In this document: one piece after another, positions 32,040-43,139 of the stretch | Layout: the number at the start of each line of letters is the position of its first letter | Position numbering within the stretch: position 1 is the first letter of the stretch | Assembly: GCA_032768795.1 (NCBI GenBank) | Contig: CP136498.1 | Coordinates: 186,001 to 250,000 of the forward strand | Source of the DNA: Tremella fuciformis | Taxonomy: Eukaryota > Basidiomycota > Tremellomycetes > Tremellales > Tremellaceae | Length of the DNA: 64,000 bases | Reading direction: 5' to 3' | Notes under the pieces: model-generated | Database searches by the model: none | Told to the model about the DNA's origin: nothing | Seen by the model: the letters and a program-made list of their open reading frames with translations, nothing else | Translations under genes and position numbers: made by a program

Positions 32040-32330
32040 CTAGCTCACAAGTATAACCTGCAGCGGAACTGCTTCAGTCCCGATCTCGGCGTCAGCAATG
32101 TGTTGGGTCTCGAGAGTCAACGTGCATGGCGAACCCTGTAGGCCTGGTGGCCAGGTGATCGGCAGCCAACTACGATCCACCCACCAGCTTGTAGTCGACC
32201 GCCGAGTGTTGCTGCATCGTCTCCAATCCGAATCTACCCATCCCCTCAACTCGCCGTCGTTTCAGCCTTCCGGCCACAGCCAGTCAGGCCGTGTGTGTGC
32301 TGGGTGGCTCAGCACACGTTGTTGAGACTC
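32040..32330 (-). pseudogene. Copia RNase H relic of a different family
   Basis: On the - strand the frame reads GWVDSDWRRCSNTRRSTTSW and LETQHIADAEIGTEAV. These correspond to the copia RNase H motifs G-x-x-D-x-D-W...RRST and STxEAEY. Upstream HTRPDWLWPEG resembles the TRPDI segment at the end of RT. The surrounding frame is broken. The sequence differs clearly from the 1-15.8 kb family. Confidence 0.55.
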
Positions 32331-32839
32331 CAATGATGAGCGGCAGGTTTGACGAGAGTTTTGGAACGATGCGGTCCACCACACACAAGATCCGGTCGTA
32401 GACATGCCGTTAGCCATAAGAGACGCTCGACAAGTTGTTACGGCGTCAAGACGACGAGATCTTTTCGAATGTCCCGGGTCATGGGACACCTGAGCTCAGC
32501 CAACCCATCGATCCAACCACTCCTGGCCGATTGCACGTTGGGCTTGATCGTTGGCGATCGCCATGTCTTGAACAACAGTGACTACGCAGTCGAGTGTCGG
32601 AACATCGGACGCAACCATGTATCATTGTCCCTCAAAGGTCGCCCCCTTATGCTCTTGGAGTTGGGAAGCGGCCTCGAGATCAAATGGAACAATCATGTAC
32701 TTGGTCCCGAGTGGTGCCGCACTAGCGACCTATGACTGACCACACTGTCGCTCAACTCCTGCACCACACAACAACCTGTTCTACCTCACGGCACCACACG
32801 CTACGGTGCCAGCAAAGCACAGGTCGACACTGCATGCCG
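32331..32839. other. No assigned gene
   Basis: A + strand frame ending at 32,735 (LLADCTLGLIVGDRHVLNNS) is open for ~120 codons. It has no recognised motif and no start or splice support. Confidence 0.3.
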
Positions 32840-34029
32840 CTACAGAATGTTCACGTCTGTGACAAAATCCCTCGTGGTAACTAACAAGTCCTGCGGCTCT
32901 CGCCCTTCTCGTAGAGCGGCCAGAATATCGCTTTCGACTGACCCAATAGTCTGCGTCGCCGCGTCAGCTCGCGATTTCTTCCAGCCGCTCCGGCACTCAC
33001 GCAGATCCAAGCCCTGCACGGGCTCAGTGACCGTCGCAGCCTGCGTACGCAGAAAAGGATTATCTGCAGGAGCGCAATTCAGCCGTTGATCTTCACAAGA
33101 ACAAGAGACAGAGTCAAAGAGACAGAGAGAGACACACAAAAAGGGCACTCACACTAGGGATCACCACACCCTCGTGGGCAAGTATCATGATGGCTGAACG
33201 CCTCCTGTCGCTACTGATGATGTTGGAATCGGGAGGGATCGACTCCGCCCGCGGAGGTGCGTCGATGATGACTGTGACACCACTGACAGACTTGCCATGG
33301 GCAGTGGTGAGCACGGGGCAGGGGATAAGAATGGTAAAGGCCTGCAAGGTCAACCCCACTCATGTGGTACACGAACGGGAGACGAGGAATATACGCTCAC
33401 CATGCGCCGATCGTCCACGATTCCCTGATCGGACAAAAAAGAGCTCAACCAGTCCGGTTGGGGCTTTTCGACGGCACACCGGTAAAGCACAGACCAGAGT
33501 GACTGGATGAAGGCGCGATTGGGTTGGCCCAACAAACGCGAAGGTGAGCTAACGACGTTTGGCGCTGGTACTGCAGGGATCATGTGTGCAGAGGGAACGC
33601 ATTCCGCAGCAACTGCAACCGGCTCCGAGATGGCGAGACTGGTAGTCCCGCTACGTGTGGTGAACGAGAATTTGTCGAAAATGGGATCCGCAGCTCCAGG
33701 TACGGACGGCAGAGCTGACCGCGATGCAAGGGACCGGTCCACTGACGATTCTGATTTCCCCGTTGGGAACCTCTGAATGTAATCAGCCCGGGCCACCACA
33801 GAGCTTTTGAATGTGGACATCACTTCTGCGATACTCACACTCGCGCCATCGACAACAAGGCCTTCGGAAACAAGTCGGGAGTCCGCATCGGTCACCTCTA
33901 TCTCCCGACTGATAGGGCCCGTCTCGATATTATCAGGAACGGCCGAGGTAGCGAGTCGCACCGGAGAATGGTCTTCAAGGTGCATATGATCCTCGTCCGC
34001 GATCGAGATACGAGCGGCCGATGTACCTG

Positions 34030-34060
<31 letters not shown>

Positions 34061-35700
34061 CTCCGGCTCCGGCTCTGGCTCTGGCTCCGGCTCTGGCTCC
34101 GGCTCTGGCTGTGGCTCGAGCTCTGGCTCTGGCTCGAACTCTGGCTCTGGCGCCAGACTTGGACCAAATCCTCTCCTATGTGGCGTCGAGACGGCCGAGT
34201 GAGTGTCGTTGCGACTCGCGACACCGTCAGTGCCACCGATAGGAGTGGGTGCAGCGGATGCGGCAGCGAGCGTTGCTTGTGTCGGCATCGGCAAAGTGCC
34301 CTCATCATCACCGGGGTACATGAGCCGCCTCTTCGCTCGTGGCGGCATCTCTGGCGGCGGCATCTCTCCTGGCGTTCTCACCAATGTTCGCTTCGAGTTC
34401 CGCCGCACAGTACAGGCTGGAACAAGGATGTCGAACTCCGCGCGATGGCGCACCAGGAAAGGCTTCAAGCCTCTTTGTGACCACTGGCGGGCTTTCTGGC
34501 AACTTAGCATAAGAGCGAGTTGCCCGACTGGGTCATTGAAGCCAAGAGTAGGATGGAGAATGAGTTCGTTCCCGGCCATGCCTCCTGTATTCCACCCAAC
34601 TGTTGTGACGAGAAGAGCGGACGAGTGAAAACCCACCGTGTCATGACTGTTGACGCCGATTTCAAGGACTGCCTCCTCAAATTGCTTGAATGTTGCCATC
34701 TGCCAATCCCAAAGCCGGGCCAATCTTACAATCCAGTCCAGCCTGTTTTCCCCTTCTTTGGGAGCGAAATCAGCTGGAGCCACGGCAAGATGCATGTTGA
34801 CAGGATCCGGCTTCAGCCTGCGGCCTGCTGCCACGGCCTGCATCGCCGAGAATGGCGCCGGAGCTCGATTTGTAGGACGATATGAGGATGAGAGCCAGGC
34901 GGTCAGCCAAGAGGGTGCCCACCGATCTTCGCAGTCGAGGTCTCCGTGCTGGATGACGCTCCACGACCAGACCGAAGATCGGAGCCTGATCGAGGTGGAT
35001 GGACGTATGCTCGCGGAATCTCCCGTTCCCGCGGTGGGTGATGCAGCTGAAGTCAACAGCTCGGAGCCAGCTCCGATGATGTGATAATTCGAAAGACGAG
35101 CCGAGTCGAGGAATCGGTTGACTTTGTCTGCCGCAAACGCAATGTCGGATCGATTTAGTTCAGGTTTCATGTGCACATGAGATGGGACAAGCAGGATTTT
35201 CTGAAAGGCCTGTGCTGTTTTGGCTTCGGCGAGAGGCACGCAGAATGAAGGATCAAGATCTAAAGGCAAGATCGAAGCGCCGTGAGACTGCTCTGTCGGC
35301 ATTGCACACCACGAGGTCTCGGCGGGGATTTCGGCTAGCTCACCGTGAGGTATCCCTCTATGGCCGTGAGAATGTTGGGCTGGAACATTGTGCGTTCACA
35401 GCAGACGGTAGTCCCGGCGAAGACCTTATTTGGGGAACGGTTACCTCTCCTTAGAATCAGCTCCAGATGTATACGACCGCATGAGCCAATCCGGGCTGTC
35501 TTTGAATCTCCTGTTCGGCGTCACGAAGCCAGATATTGGGATCGGGGAATGACCCAAACCCGAGAGTGATATTTGAACGTGGATGTCTAACTCACGCCAA
35601 GATGGAGGCGATCGTTGATTTCTGTCGGCTCGCAGACAGGCCCGACATGATCGCCGTGAGACCAGATCGGCCAACGCTCGAAGCAGCACCATGGTCATCG
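32840..35700 (-). CDS. Large orphan gene with (EP)n repeat, 5' end unresolved
   Basis: Well-supported exons on the - strand are 35290-33401 (630 codons), 33341-33153 and 33040-32840, joined at GTGAGC and GTGAGT donors with phase 0. Upstream exons encode [20 protein letters not shown] and [12 protein letters not shown]. The preceding one, encoding [20 protein letters not shown], has no ATG in frame. The main exon contains [40 protein letters not shown] and a (Glu-Pro)n tract. The C-terminal exons contain [20 protein letters not shown] and [20 protein letters not shown]. No known domain was recognised. The 5' end approaches a copia relic on the same strand at 36.1 kb, so the start could lie in transposon-derived DNA. 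Confidence 0.6.
34026..34152. repeat. Hexanucleotide repeat coding for (Glu-Pro)n
   Basis: CTGGCT and CCGGCT units are repeated about 20 times. On the - strand they encode an alternating Glu-Pro tract within the 32.8-35.7 kb gene. Length variation between strains is likely. Confidence 0.9.
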
Positions 35701-36059
35701 CTGTTCTGTTCGTCGAGTCGAGCCATCGTTGGCGGTACAACGGACCGTCTCGTCTCCTCGTGTCGTTTCAAAGGGAGCGAAATTGACATTGCGAGGATCA
35801 AGGGTGTATGGAGGAAGTCAATTTTTATCCCACGACCTTCTGTGTTGTGTCCAGCTGTGTCGAAGCGCCACGCTCGGCGATCGCCGCTTCCAGACCTAAC
35901 GCCGACCGATCGCCCGATTGTGGCCACCCACTTTTCTGACACTGGCTCACGTGTGCGTGCTATCATGGCCTCGCGTGGAAGATGCACTGTAATTGGAGCA
36001 GCCAATGCGCACGAACCGGAGGCGAAAGACAATGACAATCGCGCAAACACGCCATAGCT

Positions 36060-36960
36060 CGGATACAAGCACTCCAGGTTGGGAAAATGCTCATCAAAGG
36101 TGACGTGACATGCAGGTTTCTATTTGATTCCGAGTGGCCATGTTTTGATCCCGGTGGCCACTCGGGATCATATTCGCGTGGTAATAGAACTTCTGTTTCT
36201 GATACCGGGTCACTCGGGATCGGATCATTCGCTCGACCCCCGACCGGCTGATGATCCTCTGAAACGCAGGAGAAGCTTCAGGACGCGTTCACAAGGATGA
36301 GGCACTCAGTTGGTGCGCGGTAAAAATGGCGGCGGCCGACCTGATGTTTACAATTGCACATGGACCATTCGGGCTGATCCCCAACCTTGCGCCGCAGGTA
36401 TCGACGGTGTCGAGAATTTCCTACTCCATACCCGCGCTTTCCCCTGCTTAACTCCGATCGCCACAGACCACGATGCCTTGCCCTTATCGTTGTCCTGTGA
36501 GTGTCTGGTGACGACCTCGGGCCCGACTTGTCTTGCGGCGGCAAAGTAGCCCGGGGCAATTGGGCGGGTAGTTTTGAAAGCAAGGACTCTTCTATCCCTC
36601 AGTGTGAGCACCTCGTCCACCCGCTTCAGCGTCCCGCCGTCGTTCTTGATATCTGCTGCCCATCCACGGGCTGCCAGCCTGGCCCAGGAACACATGCCGC
36701 CGGCCCTAGCAGTGAAAACGAGATGCTCGGAACCCGTGTTGGTCGGCACATCGTCCCGAGAGCGCAACGTCGCTTTCGCCTACCTCAATCACCTCGGCGG
36801 TACCTCTGCAGCGAGCCCGAAGACGCCAGACATCTCCAGCGGTCGACCCTCAGGATCGAGCGGTGCGGACTCAGATGATGCGTGGCTCCGCCAGCCGTCT
36901 CAACGGACTCGATGGTTCCAACCACATCCTTCACGACTTGGCGGACCCCCTCTCTAGGAA
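36060..36960 (-). mobile_element. Decayed copia-like relic, copy 2 of the second family
   Basis: On the - strand IKNDGGTLKRVDEVLTL (about 36,650-36,600) parallels IEDHGGTLQREDETLRL of copy 3 (about 43,890) and fits the region ahead of the copia GAG-pre-integrase domain. Further down, CHVTFDEHFP (36,110-36,081) resembles the RHVxFDExxFP motif after the copia integrase. A short repeat with GAGTGGCCA and GATCCCGAGTGACC-like units (36,145-36,225) recurs at 43,175-43,240. The integrase core between is deleted. Confidence 0.5.
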
Positions 36961-39499
36961 CTTGCAATTCTGCGCCCAAGAGGTGGGAACGATCCTAGAC
37001 GCTGCAGCTATTCTGAAGGTGAAGGTCAGGACATGTAGTGATTTGAAATTCCGCGCTTGGCCAGATGTATCCATCTGGGCAGGTTTGGTGGCTGTACCTG
37101 AATACTGGTCCACACACTGACCGCTCTCATTCACAGGTCAAATATTGCTGGAGATAGATGGAAGGCTTTGACAAAGCCTTTGACAAAGCCTCATTAGAAG
37201 CCTTCGAAGGCTTTGTCACAGCCCAGGTGATGCGGGTTTCCGGACCGTTTCAGCGCAATAGGCCAGAGTCGCCAACCGTCGTTCCGATATTGGGGAGTTT
37301 GATCTGATCCCGGAATGCGACTTCACGCCCGAAGCGCGGCTGTTAAACGGGGTCAAAGGCTTGAGGCTTTCTGAAAGCTTTGATGGATGGAATGACAGCT
37401 ACGTCTCTGCGACCGAAGTGCTAGCGAGGCGGAAGCCCTGACCCCAAAGCGGAGTAAGAGAATCCTGACCGTGCAAACGGCAGAATTGTTCAATGACAGT
37501 GAGGCTGTGCGCCGACGCGCCAAACCAGAACACGCCGCGTTGTATTTGAGACCTTCGTACGCTGATCAATGAAGAGAGAGGTTCGAAAAAATGACAAGGC
37601 CATTGCAGATCCCCACGGCTGCTTGTTTCCGCCGAGCTTGAGGAGCGCCACTTCAGCCAGAGGTGATCTCGAGGGGATGTCGGGGGCGTCGAGCGCTGGA
37701 CGCAGCTCTCGAGGGGTTCGCGCCAAGCTTGCACTTCCACGTCGCTCGTCCGAAACACGGCAAAAGTCTACCCTGAGGGGATGTTGGAGAAGAAATGGGA
37801 AGCGCTTCATCCTGTTGCAGGGTCATGGTTAATTCGCAGCACGTGCGCCGGGATCCCGGAGACGATTCGGACTGGTCGACCGTCATCAAAGCGATGCGGC
37901 GCATCGCGACCCACCGAGATTCGCCACCAAGTTGGTACGCGGACCGAGGATTTCTGCGCGCAGAATCTTCTTTGGCAGCACACCTCGCACCCACTTGGTC
38001 TGGTCGTGCCGCGGTGCCCGCAAGGGCGGGAACTAGGTTACCGTCGGTTAAGTGACGCGATCCTAGGTGAACCTTGCGCAGGCGCTGGTCGTGATCATTC
38101 TTTCCGCAGCTGAGCCGCCGAGAAAGACGGACGCCCGAAGGTCCGGCTCAATCGAAGCTGACGCCGAGTTTGCGATCCTGGTCTCTCACGACGAGGTCAA
38201 CGATACCATCTTGCCGAGTGCAGAAAAGATGGTGTTCATTGTAGGATTGAGCGGATCCTATATATAGCCCAACATAAGGGAATCATGTTCACGTGACATG
38301 AAACCTTTTGTTCGGATCCACCGACTGGCAGGCCCTTCCAGCCGCAAACCTCGTCGCGAAACTTGCAAATGGAGCTGGCGCCGTGCTGCCGCCGGCGGGG
38401 AGGGGAAGGGGGAGGTAGAGGAAGGGGGGGGGGTTCTCCCCTGAGAGCGCGGAGAAGCTCGGCCTGGTAGCACTTGGTATAGTGCTCCGACTCGATAAGT
38501 CTGTCGCCGGGGCGGTCCCAGAAAAGGTTCCCCCGGCTCTGTCACCTATAGGCCGAGCGGCTCGACACCCAACTCGATACGCAGACTCTTTTTATCAAGC
38601 TCGCAGAGCTCGACGTTGCGGCGGTACTGCTTATTGTCGTTCCATGACACGCCGTTGAGCAACGTCGGACAAGGCCTCATCACAATTTCCCACGTCAAGA
38701 TCGTCCCACGTGTCCGGTACTCTACGTGCGCGCTCGCCTAATGTTGCAGTCAATGCGGATACCGCGTGACACGTCATCTACACACGACCCGGAGTTGGCG
38801 TGCGATCGCCGAACGAGCTACGCCCCGCATGCTTGTACGGCTCGGCCTCGATATCGAGGTGGGTTGCCGCCTGCGGCCCAGGCTTCTTGGGAATCGGGCG
38901 CGTGGCTCGATACTCAGTCGCTGGTCGCGCCAATCGGGCACGCTAAGATGAGCCGGACCATGCCGGACCCTTCCGTCAGTGGGACTGCAGATCGTCGGCG
39001 ATGTCCTTCGTCGACACCTTCCGCATGTACGACGCGATACGGAAAAGATCGGCGCAGCGCTGATTGCGCGCGTCATCGTGCGAGTAGACCGAGACGATGC
39101 TTAGATGAAGGCCCCGGCCGAGGCGGGATATGGATATGCATGCGCTCGCGCTCACAGCGCTATTTGCCAATCTTGTCATGCAGCAGTTTAGTTTTGCATG
39201 GACCCTGAAAGGGGGCCACGCAGGAAGCTCAGCCGCAGCAGCATGTGCCCGCGTACTCGCCGACCTTCAGTTACGTGATAATGTGGACGAACACGCGGCG
39301 TGCCGACGCCAAATATGGGCACCAGGGCAGAGTTGTAGGGGCACCAGGGTGCCACACGCGGAAGCAAATTCGGCCCAGCGGGATCAAATTATAACGCCGA
39401 AACACCGTTCACCTCTTACATCTCCTAAGTCGCTCGAGATGCTTTGTACTGTTCTCAACCAAATATGACTGCATAGACATTCGTTTTACATGCAGACCT
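36961..39499. other. No clear gene; local tandem repeat
   Basis: About 2.5 kb of GC-rich DNA with many short overlapping frames and no motif. A local repeat of AAAGCCTTTGACAAAGCCT units lies at about 37,168-37,225, with related words at ~37,345-37,385. Confidence 0.4.
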
Positions 39500-41057
39500 C
39501 TAAATCCCGCCCTGGACAGGCCCCTGGTAAAATCCACCTGGCTCCGGCTGCACATAGAATTGGCTCATTGACAAGGATGGGTAGCTGTCCTGCACAGGCG
39601 GTCGGGGGCGCGATAGAGGGGGTATCGGGTCATAGGGGACATGGGTGGCGATGTTGCCGTTCCTGACAGAGTGGAAGCTCGGATTCAGCCCATAAGAGCT
39701 CATTGCCGGTGTCGCAGGCTAGCCAATCAGCATCGAGCAGCCAACAGGCTGTGGCGATCTCTCAGAGGCTGAGACTCACCGGTGCTGTTCCCCAATGACC
39801 TGTGCTCGCCATCCATGGCCCTGTGCTCCCCATCCAAGGGCTGCTCGACACCATCCTAGCCCTGGTTGTCACTGTCTCCAGCTCCATCGCTGTTCTCTCG
39901 GTCTCCTTGGCCGTCATAGCCGCCATGAACGTCTGAAGTGTCGATTCGAGGCTGACAAGTCGCTTTCGAGTCTCGCCCCGCTCGTCATCGGCCTGAGCGT
40001 CCTCGCCGGCCTCCCAGGCGTCGCAGCGCACGGTCCAAGCGTCCTCATCGCGAGTCTTGAGTTCTCGGCCGGTGTGGCAGTTCTTGGGAAGGTGTCGCTT
40101 AGGGCAGAAGCAGCATTGCCGTCTCGCTTTCCTCTTTCCCAGCTGCTTCTCTGCTCGTTTATGTAGCCGCCCTGTGTTGCTGTCGATGTCGGCCAAGACC
40201 TGGGTGGCTGTGCTCCTTTCCCCTCTCCTGGGACTGCGATCTCGCACCGGACGATCATCGAACATTTGGGTAGCGATAGGGATGGCGGCAGGGCTGTCGG
40301 CAGGGATGGGATCATCATGGATGGGCTGGGTGGCGGTCTGGGTGGCGGTCTGGGTGGCGGTGAGAGGGCCTTGAGTATCAGAGAAGAGTTCCTGGGCTGC
40401 AGCCGCCGCCGCCGCAGCCCTTCGATCTGCTCGGAAGCGATTCTGCCGTAGATGCGGGTCGCGAATGACATTGGTGTCGTTATCGATCTCCCATTCGGGT
40501 CCTGTGAGCTGATGGACGGCAACAGTCCCTTCTGGGATGCCGTCGGTGACCGCATTGGTGATGGCGGCCACGGTGTCGTCCCAGATGTTCGGATTGAGCA
40601 GCCGCCAATGACGATGGATCGCAGCAATCGATACCAAGCGATCCATGTTGCCTGCGAAGTGATGTGCGCACGGAAGACCGTAAGACTGGTAGAAGCGGCC
40701 TGTGCACTCGGGCTTGCTCTCGGGATCGGCCTCCCAAGCCTTCGCTCGTTGGTATTGGGCGCTCATGAGCGACACAGCCTTCCAGGACACTCGTTGTCGC
40801 ACCTTGTCGAACATGCGCAGCAGATGACATTGCCGCTGAATTCGCTGGCGGCCAGTCCGCTCAAGGATCGAAGCGATCTGCTCGCTCATGAAGGTCTTGG
40901 CATGCTCGAGTACGAGGTAGAGGTCGTTGTGAGCCCCTCGCAGCTCTCTCTTGAAGGCGCGATGAGCTCCTTCTAGTCGAGAGTTTGAGGTTTGACCGAG
41001 ATGGGGATGGTGATCGATGTAGGCAGCGACGAAGAGCTCCTTGATCTCGTCCACCAT
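39500..41057 (-). pseudogene. MULE-type transposase gene, N-terminally truncated
   Basis: Two exons on the - strand (41057-39780 and 39718-39500, donor GTGAGT, phase 0) give 498 residues. TSNSRLEGAHRAFKRELRGA matches the conserved segment after the catalytic domain of Mutator-like transposases (TxNRxExxHxxLK). Residues near 120-135 (CTGRFYQSYGLPCAH) form a SWIM-type zinc finger. A second Cys/His cluster (CCFCPKRHLPKNCHTG) and a TATQ repeat follow. The DDE catalytic domain expected upstream is absent. The frame starts 6 bp from an inverted-repeat element at 41,063-41,460 that probably replaced or interrupted it. A host-adopted DNA-binding remnant cannot be excluded, since the remaining frame is intact. 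Confidence 0.75.
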
Positions 41058-41062
41058 GGTCT

Positions 41063-41460
41063 GTAAATTTTTTAAATAGCACTCCGTGAACTTATGTGGT
41101 CGTAACTGGCACTCGGTTTATTGCCCTTATCTCCGCTAGCACGATCTGGAGCCCCGAGCGCTTTTCCTAATGAGAAGCGTCCCGCATTAGGAGTGTTTCC
41201 TAATCGGACATAAGAAGAGAAACATAATCCCATTACCCCTAACCTTCTAACCCCCTAACCCCCTAACACCCCTAACCTCCTAATCGGTTTCGCAATTTTC
41301 TAATCTCACTGTCTAATGTGGTCGACACTCTATCCTAATGGGCATCCGGCTTCCTAATGAGGTTTACTAATGAATGCCAATTATGAGACAGCGGGTGAAC
41401 CGAGTGCTAGTTACGACCACATCGGTTCAGGGGAGTGCTACTCGTATTTAATAAATTTAC
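41063..41460. mobile_element. Foldback/MITE-like element, ~398 bp
   Basis: Imperfect terminal inverted repeats of about 60 bp were found. The left reads GTAAATTTTTTAAATAGCAC then GTGGTCGTAACTGGCACTCGG. The right is the reverse complement, with a 5-bp insertion and few mismatches (ends GAGTGCTACTCGTATTTAATAAATTTAC). The core has repeated CCTAAT/ATTAGG words. No target duplication was clear. It abuts the truncated MULE gene. Confidence 0.75.
41236..41286. repeat. Telomere-like CCCCTAAC repeats
   Basis: Imperfect CCCCTAACC, CCCCCTAA and CACCCCTAACC units occur inside the foldback element. They resemble interstitial telomeric TTAGGG-type sequence but are degenerate and short. Confidence 0.5.
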
Positions 41461-43130
41461 TCGGCGTGCCGTGTATCAAGCCAGCTTCCCAATGCGCTAG
41501 TCGTGCAACAGGAAAGGCCGTGGACTTCCATCTAGTGGAAGCAGACCATCCGGCCGCCGACATCGGTGACGCGCACGTTTCATGCTCCACCTCACAAAGG
41601 CCGAGGTGCGATGGAGCATACAGCACCGGCTGGCTGCTAAAAGGAAACATTGAGCCGCCGGGCGCCGCCAGACTTGCGACTCCACCCCACAAGGGTGCGG
41701 TTCCACAAGCAGGTGCCAGGACGATCGTCATCGGTCGGAGCCGTCCCCAAGGGAAAGAAGGTCGCCGGAATCCGCTTGCTGGCGCGGGATCTGCGATCGC
41801 TTTGCGCGGGGAAGCGATCGGCGATGGTGGCTGTTTGGCAGGTGACGCAGGGCTTGCTCCCGACACGCCCCATGCTCAGAGCAGAGAGCGGGTTCGCCAG
41901 GACTCTATGCCGGCTGTGAGAGAGCGCCAGATATTCTCCACTGTCGAGCAAAAAAGGTCAGCCGCCACAAGTGCCAGACTCTTGGCGGAGCTGCCCCATG
42001 CAGTCACGGCTCTCATCTACCCGAATGAGCGATTGCAATAGGTGGATGATAGTGAGCATCGGACTGACGATCTGCATCGTGAAGAGTGTCTCCTTCAGCT
42101 GAGTGCAGCATTTAGCCAACCGTCTTGAAAATGGCCATCGACTGAGGCACAGGTTCAGAAGCGCGTTGTCCGTTGGCTCATGTAGCTTTGCGGCCTCGTC
42201 CACGACGGGCTGTCGGATGCGCTGATTCGGCCTTTCGTCAAGCACGTAGCTCCAATGCTGCGTCATGTCTGCGGAAAATTCTGCGCTCACTGTCTAACCG
42301 CCGGACCGCCGGTAGCAGCGTGCCGACACGCTCGTTGCCGTCCTCTGCAAAGACCGCAAAGAAGGATCCGCCGCTCGAGGGCCAGAGGATCGGTCACGGT
42401 GTTTTCCTTGCCACCTCTGACATCGACTAAGTACTGCATAAGCATAATGCAGCCTCACGCGCTTGCTGGATCCCACAAAGCAGTACATAGTCCGGGTGAG
42501 ATACGCTTAGATTGGGATCAAGCCGGTTCCTACCGAGCTTGATATTGAGCCTTTCACAGGACATTATGACGCGAGTTCCCCTAATGTAGGTACATGATAT
42601 TCCTACCAGCCCTGCGCTATCAGCCAAAGTTGTCCGGCATCATTGGGCAGGAGCTTGTCGATGTACTGGTTGATGCCTTCAAACAGGCGAGAGAATTTGT
42701 CTTGTTCTTACATGCTTTCGAAGGCCAGCGACTGGGCCTGCTTCACCGGAATGGCTTTGATGACCGGCAGCACCGAGAGCAACAGCAGTCTGTCGACCAC
42801 GGCCGAGGCCGTTCACCAGCTTGCGTTCGATCTGAATAGTTTCGCAGCATACTTCTCCCCTCGCGAAGCTGCAGGCGTGTGATTGCCCGTTGGCCTTCCA
42901 TACCCTCCCAGCCGTCCAAGGCTGTCCCACCCCCCTCTCTCCTAATCTTTCCGCAAACACACTACTGGCGTGGCCAGGCGATGGAAGACGGCGATGCGCC
43001 CAGCCGTGACTCCCTAGCATAGCACGTCGCCGACGTACATGGGCCGCCCTTGTCATTGATTGGACCTCCCTCGAGGGCTCGGCTAGCAGCGCAGGCGCCC
43101 CTCCCTTCCTCGCAGGTACCGAGCACGGCT
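41461..43130. other. No clear gene
   Basis: Frames on the - strand look weakly coding (TQHWSYVLDERPNQRIRQPV near 42,260; VVDRLLLLSVLPVIKAIPVK near 42,790). They cannot be joined by convincing splice sites and carry no recognised motif. Confidence 0.35.
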
Positions 43131-43139
43131 CGGAACCAA

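Noticed and set aside
33968..34480. A plus-strand frame of Leu-Trp repeats
   Set aside because: It is the antisense of the Glu-Pro repeat in a better supported minus-strand exon.
41236..41286. A true chromosome end
   Set aside because: The repeats are few, degenerate and followed by other sequence on both sides.
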